From Nocardia ignorata NBRC 108230 (GTDB lineage Bacteria > Actinomycetota > Actinomycetes > Mycobacteriales > Mycobacteriaceae), in NCBI RefSeq assembly GCF_001612905.1, contig NZ_BDBI01000007.1:1-64000 (forward strand): a stretch of DNA of 64,000 nucleotides. Reading direction: 5' to 3'. Positions within the stretch are counted from its first letter, which is position 1, and each line of letters begins with the position of its first letter. A program made the translations under genes and the position numbers. Shown piece after piece: positions 8,113 to 15,949 of this stretch. The notes below the pieces were generated by a model. That model made no database searches and had not been told where the DNA came from. It saw only the letters and a list, made by a program, of their open reading frames with translations.

Positions 8113-9077
8113 GTCACGAAGCACGAATCGGCAACCGCACCGACGGTTTCCGGGGCGCTCCTCGCGGCGTGGGTCTGGCGCTCGTCGTGATCGCGCTCCT
8201 CGCGTCGATCACCGCGTGCGGCACCGGCGGCGACCGCAGCGGAATCATGGTGACCACCAACATCCTCGGTGATCTGACCAAGGCCGTCGTCGGCGACACC
8301 GCCGAGGTGACGGTGCTGATGCAAGCGGGGACCGATCCGCATTCGTTCGGCATCTCCGCACGTCAAGCCGCCGATATCGAGCGATCCGCGCTGGTGGTGC
8401 ACAACGGCCTCGGGCTCGAGGAAGGCGTGGCCCGGCACGTGCAGGCCGCCGCCTCGGCAGGTGTGCCGACGCTGGCGGTGGCCGAGCGGACCGACCCGAT
8501 CACCTACACCTCGGACGAATCCGCCGGTCAGCCCGACCCGCATTTCTGGACCGACCCGGCGCGGGTACGCAAAGCCGTCGAGGCGATCAGCGCCGAAGTC
8601 ATCACGCGGGTCGACGGCATCGACGCCGAGACCGTGCGCGCCAACACCGCCCGCTACGTGAGCGAACTCGACCAACTGGACCGGTGGATGACCGACCGGT
8701 TCGCGGCGATCCCGCCCGAACGCAGGCAGTTGGTCACCGACCACCACGTCTTCGGTTATCTCGCACAGCGATTCGGGTTCACCGTGATCGGCGCCGTCAT
8801 CCCCAGCGGCACCACCCTCGCGTCCCCGAGCGCCTCGGATCTCGACGACCTCGCCACCGCCATCCGCACCGCCGGGGTGCACACGATCTTCGCCGATTCG
8901 GCCGCGCCCGACCGCCTTTCGCGTGTCCTGGCCGAGCATGCGGGCCTGCAGGTGCAGGTCGCCGCCCTGCACACCGAATCGCTCACCGAACCAGGCGGCG
9001 GCGCCGCGACCTATCTCGAGATGGCGCGCGCCAACACCGAGGCCATCGCCCGCGGTTTATCCGGGCCGACAACGTAA
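8109..9077 (+). CDS. aztC: zinc ABC transporter substrate-binding lipoprotein AztC
   Basis: This cluster A-I metal-binding protein has 322 residues. A lipobox ITAC (Cys37) follows a hydrophobic signal segment, placing it on the outer face of the membrane. The expected zinc ligands are His78 (TDPHSFG), His145 (PDPHFW), one of the His pair 212-213 (TDHHVFGY) and Asp263 (FADSAAP). It lacks the long His-rich loop of E. coli-type ZnuA, as in AztC proteins that take zinc from AztD. It starts with GTG overlapping the permease stop and is followed 23 bp later by aztD, so translation is probably coupled. Confidence 0.9.
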   Translation: MSHEARIGNRTDGFRGAPRGVGLALVVIALLASITACGTGGDRSGIMVTTNILGDLTKAVVGDTAEVTVLMQAGTDPHSFGISARQAADIERSALVVHNGLGLEEGVARHVQAAASAGVPTLAVAERTDPITYTSDESAGQPDPHFWTDPARVRKAVEAISAEVITRVDGIDAETVRANTARYVSELDQLDRWMTDRFAAIPPERRQLVTDHHVFGYLAQRFGFTVIGAVIPSGTTLASPSASDLDDLATAIRTAGVHTIFADSAAPDRLSRVLAEHAGLQVQVAALHTESLTEPGGGAATYLEMARANTEAIARGLSGPTT

Positions 9078-9100
9078 TTCAACAAGAGATGGAGCACGAC

Positions 9101-10261
9101 ATGCACAGTCGGTCACGGGCCACCACGATGGTGGCCATGTCCGGGGCGCTCGCCTCGGTGGTAGCGCTCAGCGGTTGCGGTAGCGACGACGTCGAAACCC
9201 ACGACCACGCCCCGGGCGCCGAACCGATCGCCCTCACCTACGACGGCGGCATCTACGTCCTCGACGGCCTGACGCTCGCCCAGGAAGGCGAGGTGAAGCT
9301 CGAGGGCTTCAACCGGCTCAACCCCGCGGGCGACGACGACCACCTGATGGTGACCGTCAAGGACAGCTTCCGGGTGTTCGACGCCCACAAGGCGGAATTC
9401 ACCGGCACCGAGTACGCCGCGAGCAAGCCCGGCCACGTCGTGCGACACGCGGGCAAGACCGTGCTGTTCGCCGACGGAACCGGTGAGGTGACCGTCGTCG
9501 ACACCGACAAGATCGACAGCGGCAAGCCCACCGAGGTGTACAAGGCGGCCGCCGCCCACCACGGTGTCGCCGTCGAACTGAGCAACGGGAACCTGCTGGT
9601 CACCCTCGGGACCGAGGATGCGCGGGTGGGCCTGGTCGCCCTCGACTCCGACCGCAAGGAGATCGCCCGCAACGAGGACTGCCCCGGTGTTCACGGTGAG
9701 GCCACCGCCCAGAACGAGGCCGTGGTGGTCGGCTGCCAGACCGGTGCCGTGGTCTACCGCGACGGCAAGATCACCAAGGTGACCAGCCCGGCCCCCTACG
9801 GCCGCATCGGCAACATGTCGGGCAGCGAAGCCTCCCCGATCGTGCTCGGTGACTACAAGCAGGACAAGGAGGCCGAACTCGAACGGCCGACCAAGATCTC
9901 GCTGGTGAACACCGCCGACGGCAGCCTGCGCCTGGTCGACATCGGCACCAGCTACTCCTTCCGTTCGCTGGGCCGCGGCCCGCAGGGTGAGGCGCTCGTG
10001 CTCGGTACCGACGGCAAGCTCCACGTCATCGACCCGGTCGCGGGCGCGGTCACCCGCACGATCCCGGTGACCGGTGCCTGGCAGGAACCGCTCGAATGGC
10101 AGGACGCGCGCCCGACGCTCTACGTTCGTGACGGCATCGCCTACGTCACCGAACCGGCGACCAAGCAGGTCCACCGCGTCGACCTCGCCGAGGGCAAGAT
10201 CACCCAGTCGGTGACCCTCCCCGCCGCGCCCAACGAGATCAACGGGGTCTCCGCCCACTAG
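9101..10261 (+). CDS. aztD: zinc metallochaperone AztD, lipoprotein
   Basis: This 386-residue lipoprotein (lipobox ALSGC, Cys26) has the beta-propeller architecture of AztD, the periplasmic chaperone that hands zinc to AztC. A short His motif, THDH (His34, His36), follows the anchor; the AAAAHHGVAVEL and CPGVHGEAT segments carry other His/Cys residues matching the family pattern. The ATG at 9101 is preferred because GGAG lies 6 bp upstream; an in-frame ATG at 9089 has no good site. It is the last gene of the plus-strand azt unit and is followed by a palindromic element that may terminate it. A second AztD-like domain is fused to the permease. Confidence 0.87.
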   Translation: MHSRSRATTMVAMSGALASVVALSGCGSDDVETHDHAPGAEPIALTYDGGIYVLDGLTLAQEGEVKLEGFNRLNPAGDDDHLMVTVKDSFRVFDAHKAEFTGTEYAASKPGHVVRHAGKTVLFADGTGEVTVVDTDKIDSGKPTEVYKAAAAHHGVAVELSNGNLLVTLGTEDARVGLVALDSDRKEIARNEDCPGVHGEATAQNEAVVVGCQTGAVVYRDGKITKVTSPAPYGRIGNMSGSEASPIVLGDYKQDKEAELERPTKISLVNTADGSLRLVDIGTSYSFRSLGRGPQGEALVLGTDGKLHVIDPVAGAVTRTIPVTGAWQEPLEWQDARPTLYVRDGIAYVTEPATKQVHRVDLAEGKITQSVTLPAAPNEINGVSAH

Positions 10262-10278
10262 CGGATGCTCGCGATCAA

Positions 10279-10339
10279 GATCACCACGCTCTCGTGGCGT
10301 TCGGCTCTCGACCGATGCCGCCACCAGAGCGTGGCGATC
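10279..10339. repeat. 61-bp palindromic repeat, copy 1
   Basis: Two 21-bp arms (left begins GATCACCACGCTCT, right ends AGAGCGTGGCGATC) form an imperfect inverted repeat around a 19-nt centre. A second copy of identical length lies at 34581-34641, and the two agree at roughly 85% of positions with most differences in the loop. It sits between the convergent 3' ends of aztD and a serine hydrolase. It could be a bidirectional terminator, a REP-like or non-autonomous mobile palindrome, or both. Confidence 0.85.
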
Positions 10340-10351
10340 GTCTGTCCAGGT

Positions 10352-11548
10352 TCAGCGTGTGGCGCAGTCGAGGACGGCGGTGCGGAGGTTGCGGCTGCGG
10401 ACGTCGTCGAGGATGGCCATGCCGAGACGGTTCATGGTGTAGCCGAAGCCGAGACCTGTTGTGGGATCGGCGAATCCGAAGGAGCCACCGAGGCCGGTTG
10501 TGCCGTAGGCGCGTTTGTCGGAGCCGAAGCGGAAACATCCGCGCGATTTGCGGAAACCCAGGTGGTAGCGGCTCTTGGTGTGCAGAACCAGATCGGCGGC
10601 GGGGACGGAGTCGACGGTCGGGGCGGCGAGTAGGTCGAGGACGGCGTCGCTGAGGGGGAGCGCGCCGGTGCGTCCGGCCGCCGCGCCGTAGACGCGGGCC
10701 AGCGCGCGGGCGTTGCCGACGCCGTTCATGCCGGGCCATTCGATGCCGAGGAATTCGCGACGAGTGGCGCGGGCGGGCGCGCCGGGGCGCGGATTGGTCA
10801 GCGCCGCATAGGAATGCCCACGTTTGGCGTACACCTCGGCGCCGATACGCAGCGGGATGTCGGCGAGTTCGTAGCGCAGGATGTCGAGGCCCTTGGTCGC
10901 CGACAGCTGGGCGACGCGGCCCAGGGACTCGTCTTCGGGCAGTCCGATGAACAGGTCGGCGCCCACCGGTGCCGCGATCTCCTCGGCGAAGAAGCGACCG
11001 AGACTGCGCCCCGTCGGATCCACGCGGCGCAGCAATTCGCTCTGGTAGAGGCCGAGAGTCAACGCGTGATAGCCGTGCCGGGTGCCCGGTTCCCACCTCG
11101 GTTTCTGAGCGGCGAGCAGGTCGGCCAGGCTCTCGCGGTCACCGAGTTCGCTCAGCTTCACGATCCGGTCCAGGCCCGACAGGCCGGCCTGGTGATCGAT
11201 CAGCTGGCGCACGGTGATCCGGTCCTTGCCGTGCGCGGCGAACTCCGGCCAGTACTTCGAGACCGGGGCGTCGTAGTCGAGGAGTCCGCGCGAGACGGCG
11301 GTGGCGATGGTGAACGCCGACATGCCCTTCGAGGACGAGAACACCGGGACTATCGTGTCGCGCTCCCAGGGAACCGCACGCGCGCGGTCGCGATGGCCCG
11401 CCCACAGGTCGACCAGCGGTTCGCCGCCCGCGTAGACCGCGACGGCGGCGCCGATCTCGCCGTGGGAGGTGAAATTGCGGCGGAAAGCATCGGCGACAGG
11501 GCCGAAGCCGGCCGCCACGTCGCCGTGAACTGATGGTGCGGGACTCAT
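10352..11548 (-). CDS. serine hydrolase, class C beta-lactamase/esterase fold
   Basis: This 398-residue protein belongs to the beta-lactamase-related esterase group (EstB/LACT-1 type). The SxxK nucleophile motif is SSSKG at about residues 71-75, and the probable Tyr base is in HGYHAL. The C-terminal segment GTTGLGGSFGFADP occupies the place of the KTG box. There is no signal peptide, so it is likely cytoplasmic and an esterase/lipase rather than an antibiotic hydrolase. It is divergent from another serine hydrolase with only 31 bp between starts, so the two share a promoter region. Substrate unknown. Confidence 0.83.
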   Translation of the reverse strand: MSPAPSVHGDVAAGFGPVADAFRRNFTSHGEIGAAVAVYAGGEPLVDLWAGHRDRARAVPWERDTIVPVFSSSKGMSAFTIATAVSRGLLDYDAPVSKYWPEFAAHGKDRITVRQLIDHQAGLSGLDRIVKLSELGDRESLADLLAAQKPRWEPGTRHGYHALTLGLYQSELLRRVDPTGRSLGRFFAEEIAAPVGADLFIGLPEDESLGRVAQLSATKGLDILRYELADIPLRIGAEVYAKRGHSYAALTNPRPGAPARATRREFLGIEWPGMNGVGNARALARVYGAAAGRTGALPLSDAVLDLLAAPTVDSVPAADLVLHTKSRYHLGFRKSRGCFRFGSDKRAYGTTGLGGSFGFADPTTGLGFGYTMNRLGMAILDDVRSRNLRTAVLDCATR

Positions 11549-11579
11549 GGTGTCGTCGATCGTAGCTACGCTGCCGGAT

Positions 11580-12395
11580 ATGCGTTCGTTGGAGCAGGTT
11601 CAGCAGTGGCCGGTGGCGCACGCCACGGCCGCCGTGGTCACCGTCGACGGGGTCGACACCACCGGTGAACTCGACCGGGTGTTCCGGTTGGCTTCGGTCA
11701 CCAAGCCCCTCGTCGCCTACGCGGCTCTGGTCGCCGTCGAGGAGGGCGCGATCGAACTGGATCAGCCCGCGGGCCCGCCCGGATCGACCGTGCGGCATCT
11801 GCTGGCCCACACCTCCGGTGTGGCCTTCGCCACACCGGAGGTGATCGCGAAACCGGGTGCCCGACGCATCTACTCGAGTGCCGGATTCGAACTACTCGCC
11901 GATTTCCTCACCGAAAGCACGGGCATCCACTTTCCGGACTATCTGCACGAGGCGGTATTCGAACCACTCGGCATGCGCGACGCGGTTCTGGAAGGGTCGG
12001 CGGGGCATGCCGGACGCGCTAGCCTCCGTGACCTGACGCTATTCGCCACCGAGTTGCTGACACCCGAATTGATATCTCGGCAAACACTCGACGAGGCCAC
12101 CTCCGTGCAATTCCCCGACCGCGACGGAGTACTGCCCGGATACGGCTCCCAGCGGCCCAACGACTGGGGTCTCGGCTTCGAAATCCGCGACGGGAAAACC
12201 CCGCACTGGACCGGTCATTCCAATTCGCCGCGCACCTACGGGCACTTCGGTCAGTCCGGGACGTTCCTGTGGGTCGACCCCGAAATAGGGGTAGCTACGA
12301 TCGGTTTGAGCGACGAGAATTTCGGCGACTGGGCAAGAACCGCGTGGCCGAAATTTAGTGATTCCGTGATCGCAGAGACACATAACACGCAGTGA
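11580..12395 (+). CDS. serine hydrolase, beta-lactamase-like
   Basis: This shorter member (271 residues) of the penicillin-binding/beta-lactamase fold has SVTK as the SxxK motif near residue 37, YSSAGFE as the second (YxS/N) motif and HFGQSGTFLW as the third. No signal peptide is visible. It is a separate lineage from the divergent hydrolase next door; both lack export signals. The ATG at 11580 is used because the upstream in-frame ATG at 11547 would overlap the neighbouring gene's start codon. Function beyond hydrolase is unknown. Confidence 0.8.
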   Translation: MRSLEQVQQWPVAHATAAVVTVDGVDTTGELDRVFRLASVTKPLVAYAALVAVEEGAIELDQPAGPPGSTVRHLLAHTSGVAFATPEVIAKPGARRIYSSAGFELLADFLTESTGIHFPDYLHEAVFEPLGMRDAVLEGSAGHAGRASLRDLTLFATELLTPELISRQTLDEATSVQFPDRDGVLPGYGSQRPNDWGLGFEIRDGKTPHWTGHSNSPRTYGHFGQSGTFLWVDPEIGVATIGLSDENFGDWARTAWPKFSDSVIAETHNTQ

Positions 12396-12496
12396 GGTAA
12401 CACCCGCAACATCGCTCGCTTCGCCTACACTCGCACCACACCAGTCCGACGGACCGTTGGGGAAGACGCTCCTTGTCGAGGCTGGAGGTGTTGGTA

Positions 12497-13024
12497 GTGC
12501 GCGCATCGAGTCAGTTCGCTGACGCGACGGCAGGTGTGGTCTACATCCACTCCTCGCCCGCCGCGTTGTGCCCGCACATCGAATGGGCACTGTCTACCGC
12601 GCTGTCCACGCCGGCGAAACTGCGCTGGACCGCGCAGCCCGCCGACGGACAGCTGCGCGCCAGCGGCGACTGGATCGGCCCCGTCGGAACGGCCGCCCGG
12701 ATAGCCCAATCGTTGCGTGCCTGGCCGGTCCTGCGGTTCGAAGTCACCGAGGACCCCAGCGAAGGCGTGGACGGCGAACGCTACAGTTTCGTTCCCGCCC
12801 TCGGCCTCTGGCACGGCTCCACCGGCGCCAACGGCGACGTGATGCTCGGCGAGATGCGATTACGCGCCCTCCTCCAAGCCGCCACGGAACTGAGCACCTT
12901 CGACCTCGGCGCCGAAATCGACCGCGCCCTCGGCACCGCCTGGGACGAAGACCTCGAAGCCTTCCGTCAGGGCACCGACTGCACGGGCGCCGAAGTCACC
13001 TGGCTGCGCCGCCACGTCGGCTGA
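12497..13024 (+). CDS. DUF3145 family protein
   Basis: This 175-residue actinobacterial protein of unknown function is recognised by GVVYIHSSPAALCPHIEWAL at its start and the conserved FEVTEDPSEGVDGER and GTAWDEDLE segments. A GTG at 12497 preceded by GGAGGTG with 6-bp spacing is taken as the start; it leaves the expected V-R-A-S-S-Q-F N terminus. It has no signal peptide or membrane segment. The family is broadly conserved in Actinomycetota, which suggests a core cellular role. None is established here. Confidence 0.85.
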   Translation: MRASSQFADATAGVVYIHSSPAALCPHIEWALSTALSTPAKLRWTAQPADGQLRASGDWIGPVGTAARIAQSLRAWPVLRFEVTEDPSEGVDGERYSFVPALGLWHGSTGANGDVMLGEMRLRALLQAATELSTFDLGAEIDRALGTAWDEDLEAFRQGTDCTGAEVTWLRRHVG

Positions 13025-13094
13025 GCGCCATTCCTTCCCGTATTCCGGCCTCTGTGCCGAGACCGCCGCACACCTTGTCCCACAGCGTCTTCGA

Positions 13095-13634
13095 TCAGAA
13101 CTCGCCGGGGCGGTAGACGCGGCAGCGTGCGCCGGGACCGTGGGTGAGGCCGGGATAGTTGCTCACTCGGTGCCATGCGGCTGTGTCCGGGGTGTTCTCG
13201 ATGAAGGCCTGATGCGCTGCCGGGGCGGTCCAGTCGGAGCAGTTGAGGACCGAATCGCCGTGCGTCGAGAGGCGCTGGGCGAGGAGGCCTTCGGCGGGGT
13301 GGGACCGGAGTGCTTCGGCGAGGAGATCGGTCCAGGCCGCGGCATCACGGTCGGTCGGGAAGGTGAAGGTGGTGACGACCGTGCAGTCGGAGGCGCCGTC
13401 GGGGTCGAAGATCAGGCTGTGGCGGGGGCGGAACACGGTGGTGGCGGTGGGTGGGATCGTCCAGAGTTCCTGGGTGAGTACGGCGGTGCCGCGCAGGTCG
13501 AGGAGAACGATGACGGCGGCCAGCCCGGGTGGGAGGTCGCGTTCGGCGAGCCGTGCCGCCATGAATTGCTGGTGTTCGGGGTCGTCGACCTGGTGGCGGG
13601 CGAGGACGATACCGGCGAGATCGGGGTGGTTCAT
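13095..13634 (-). CDS. antibiotic-biosynthesis-monooxygenase-like protein, cotranscribed with the efflux pump
   Basis: This 179-residue protein has two similar halves, each ending in a segment like FMAARLAERD or FIENTPDTAAWHRV, suggesting a duplicated dimeric alpha-beta barrel of the ABM type. The family similarity is weak and the name is tentative. Its ATG overlaps the stop of the MFS transporter (ATGA), so the two are translationally coupled. It could modify the compound exported by the pump or act as a stress-related small oxygenase. Substrate unknown. Confidence 0.6.
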   Translation of the reverse strand: MNHPDLAGIVLARHQVDDPEHQQFMAARLAERDLPPGLAAVIVLLDLRGTAVLTQELWTIPPTATTVFRPRHSLIFDPDGASDCTVVTTFTFPTDRDAAAWTDLLAEALRSHPAEGLLAQRLSTHGDSVLNCSDWTAPAAHQAFIENTPDTAAWHRVSNYPGLTHGPGARCRVYRPGEF

Positions 13635-15103
13635 CGTTGCTCCATATCGGTGCGGTCGTCGCGCAGGAAGCAGGCGACGACGAAGGCGAGGGCAGCGCAC
13701 AGACCCGCTGCCAGGAAGACATCGGTGACGCCCGCGGTGACCGGGGCGCGCAGGGCGTCGCGGACCGGTTCGGGCAGGGTCGTGAGATCGGGGTGCTCGA
13801 GGTCGGGCAGCCCGGTCAGGTGTCGTGCGTAGAGTGCGCCGAGCAGGGAAATGCCGAGGGAATTACCGAGATTGCGGGCCAGCATGGCGGTGGCGCCGGC
13901 CGCGCCGATGTCGTCGAGGCCGACACTGTTCTGCGCGATGACAACGGTGAGCTGCATGAAACACCCCATGCCTCCACCCGTCGCCAGCATTCCGGCGACC
14001 ACCGGCAACCATCCACTGTCGACATCCAGTGACGCAAGCACGGCCATGCCGAGGGTCATCGCCGCCGCGCCGACGACCGGATACACCCGGAACCGCCCGC
14101 TTCTCGATACCGCCGCTCCGACCAGGGGAGCCACGACCAGCATCCCGCCGAGCAACGGCAGCATGAGCAGCCCGGATCCGGTGGCTGAACGACCCTGCGC
14201 GATCTGCTGATAGAGCGGTAGGAACGTCACCGCGCCGAACATCACCAGGCCGCTGAGGAATCCGAGCACCACGGCGATCGTGAAGTTTCGGTGGCCGAAC
14301 AGCGTCGGCGGAACCACAGGATCGCTCGCCCGCCGCTCCCAGCGCAGAAAGAACACCGCACAGGCAGTCGTGACCAGCAACAGCAGCAGCACCGGAAGCG
14401 AGGCCCACGCCCACGTGCGGCCGCCTGCCGAGGCGAGCACGGTGATACCGACGATGCACACGCCGAGCGCCGCCATCCCGACCACGTCCACGCGCACGGA
14501 ATCCCGGGTGCTCGGCGGCAACCGCAGCTGCGTGACCAGCAGGATCAAGGCCACCGCGCCGAGCGGCAGGTTCAGGTAGAACGCCCACCGCCAGCCGATG
14601 CTGTCGGCGCACCACCCGCCGATCAGCGGCCCGCTCACGATGGCGAGCGGCATGATGATCGCCATCAGCCCCTGCACCTTCGCCCGCTGTCGCGGCGGGA
14701 ACAGCACGCCGACGATCGCTATCCCGCCGACGAGCAACCCACCCGCGCCCAGCCCCTGAAGCGCGCGAAACCCGATGAGCTGCGGCATGTTCCGGGCCGC
14801 CCCGCACAACGCGGACCCGATCAGGAAGATCGTGAACGCGGCGATGAAGACGTTCTTGCGGTCGTAGAGGTCGCCGAGTTTGCCCCAGATCGGTGTGGTC
14901 ACCGCCGTGGTGAGCGCGAACGAGGTGACGACCAGCGACAGATCCGCGAGCCCACCCAGTTCACCCGCGATGGCGGGCAGCGCGGTGCCGACGATGGTGA
15001 AGTCGAGATTGGCGACGAGGAAGGCGATGACCAGCCCGCTCATCGCGGCGAATATCCGGGTGGGAGGACCTTTTTCCATGGTGGTGGCGGGTTCGATCGA
15101 CAT
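13631..15103 (-). CDS. MFS drug-efflux transporter, DHA2 family (14 TM)
   Basis: This 490-residue integral membrane protein has the drug:H+ antiporter-2 pattern: motif A GKLGDLYDRK between helices 2 and 3, motif C LVGGIAIVGVLFPP-GPLIGG around helix 5, and hydrophobic segments consistent with 14 helices. The start ATG at 15103 has AGGAG 7 bp upstream. A TetR regulator is divergently encoded, and the 108-bp intergenic region carries two direct repeats with TAC-N3-GTA dyads, so repression relieved by the exported drug is likely. The ligand cannot be predicted. Confidence 0.9.
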   Translation of the reverse strand: MSIEPATTMEKGPPTRIFAAMSGLVIAFLVANLDFTIVGTALPAIAGELGGLADLSLVVTSFALTTAVTTPIWGKLGDLYDRKNVFIAAFTIFLIGSALCGAARNMPQLIGFRALQGLGAGGLLVGGIAIVGVLFPPRQRAKVQGLMAIIMPLAIVSGPLIGGWCADSIGWRWAFYLNLPLGAVALILLVTQLRLPPSTRDSVRVDVVGMAALGVCIVGITVLASAGGRTWAWASLPVLLLLLVTTACAVFFLRWERRASDPVVPPTLFGHRNFTIAVVLGFLSGLVMFGAVTFLPLYQQIAQGRSATGSGLLMLPLLGGMLVVAPLVGAAVSRSGRFRVYPVVGAAAMTLGMAVLASLDVDSGWLPVVAGMLATGGGMGCFMQLTVVIAQNSVGLDDIGAAGATAMLARNLGNSLGISLLGALYARHLTGLPDLEHPDLTTLPEPVRDALRAPVTAGVTDVFLAAGLCAALAFVVACFLRDDRTDMEQR

Positions 15104-15114
15104 GCCCAACTCCT

Positions 15115-15147
15115 GTGTACGTCGTAGACTGTGTGTACAACGTAGAC
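15115..15147. promoter_or_regulatory. probable TetR operator: two GTGTACnnCGTAGAC direct repeats
   Basis: GTGTACGTCGTAGAC at 15115-15129 and GTGTACAACGTAGAC at 15133-15147 are direct repeats 18 bp apart. Each contains a TAC-N3-GTA dyad. A further palindrome, GTGTACAC, lies near 15159-15166. They sit between the divergent MFS transporter and tetR starts and are the natural candidate for autoregulation and pump control. Binding is inferred. Confidence 0.6.
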
Positions 15148-15211
15148 CTGAGATTGCGGTGTACACAAGGCTGTTAGGGTGGGCCGGACAGCGACCCCGA
15201 AGGAGTGAGCC

Positions 15212-15928
15212 TTGGCGAAAGCGGATGGGACCATCTGGGAGCGACTCGGTCGGTCGCCCACCGAGCAACGCGCTCCGCTGAGCCATGACCGCCTCGCGGC
15301 CGCCGCCGTCGAAATGGCCGACCTGCACGGTCTCGACGCCCTGTCCATGCGCAAGCTCGCCGAGCACCTAGGCGTCACCGCGATGGCGCCCTACCGCTAC
15401 ATCTCCGGCAAGGACGACCTCTTCGAACTGATGGTTGACACCGTCCACGCCGACATCACCCTGCCCGCAACGGCGGGCAACTGGCGAGAAACGTTGGGGG
15501 CCTATGCCGAACAGGTCCGCGAGATCACCTTGCGTCACCCCTGGCTCGTGCAGATCTTCGCGCGCCTGCCCGGCGTACTCACCCCGCGCATGGCCGACAT
15601 CGCCGAGCAGGTCCTCGCCTCCATGGACACAGTCGATGCCGATGTCGACGCGAAAATGGCGATGCTCGCGGGTGTCACCGCTTTCACCCACGGCGCGGCC
15701 GCCGCAGAGGTCGCCCAACGCCAGTCGATGGCGCGCCGCGGCTGGACCAGTGACGACGACGTCCGCAGCGCCTACCACCCCTACATGGCCGAACTCACCG
15801 CCACCGGCCGCCACCCCCACCTGGTCGACTACCTCGTCGGCGGGTCCAACCAGGACACCGCCGAGTGGCAGTTCCGTTTCGGGCTGGACTGCTTGCTCGA
15901 CGGCATCGCCACGAAACTGCCCCGCTGA
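15212..15928 (+). CDS. TetR/AcrR family regulator (TetR_C class), probable repressor of the adjacent pump
   Basis: This 238-residue protein has an N-terminal helix-turn-helix (LSMRKLAEHLGVTAMAPYRY, residues about 46-66) and a tetracycline-repressor-type C-terminal ligand domain with the WRETLGAYAEQVREI and HPWLVQIF segments. A TTG start is used because AAGGAG lies 7 bp upstream. Its divergence from the DHA2 transporter across repeated operator-like sequences suggests local regulation. Confidence 0.85.
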   Translation: MAKADGTIWERLGRSPTEQRAPLSHDRLAAAAVEMADLHGLDALSMRKLAEHLGVTAMAPYRYISGKDDLFELMVDTVHADITLPATAGNWRETLGAYAEQVREITLRHPWLVQIFARLPGVLTPRMADIAEQVLASMDTVDADVDAKMAMLAGVTAFTHGAAAAEVAQRQSMARRGWTSDDDVRSAYHPYMAELTATGRHPHLVDYLVGGSNQDTAEWQFRFGLDCLLDGIATKLPR

Positions 15929-15949
15929 GATGTCGCCGGCGGGTCAGGG

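Noticed and set aside
5395..8124. Very long minus-strand open frame of over 900 codons covering the permease gene
   Set aside because: Only its C-terminal part (aztA) has motifs and a ribosome-binding site; the rest is antisense to the permease/AztD fusion and has His/Arg-rich shadow composition.
10352..12395. Two divergent serine hydrolases as a beta-lactam resistance locus
   Set aside because: Neither has a signal peptide, and the motifs fit esterase-like members rather than secreted beta-lactamases.
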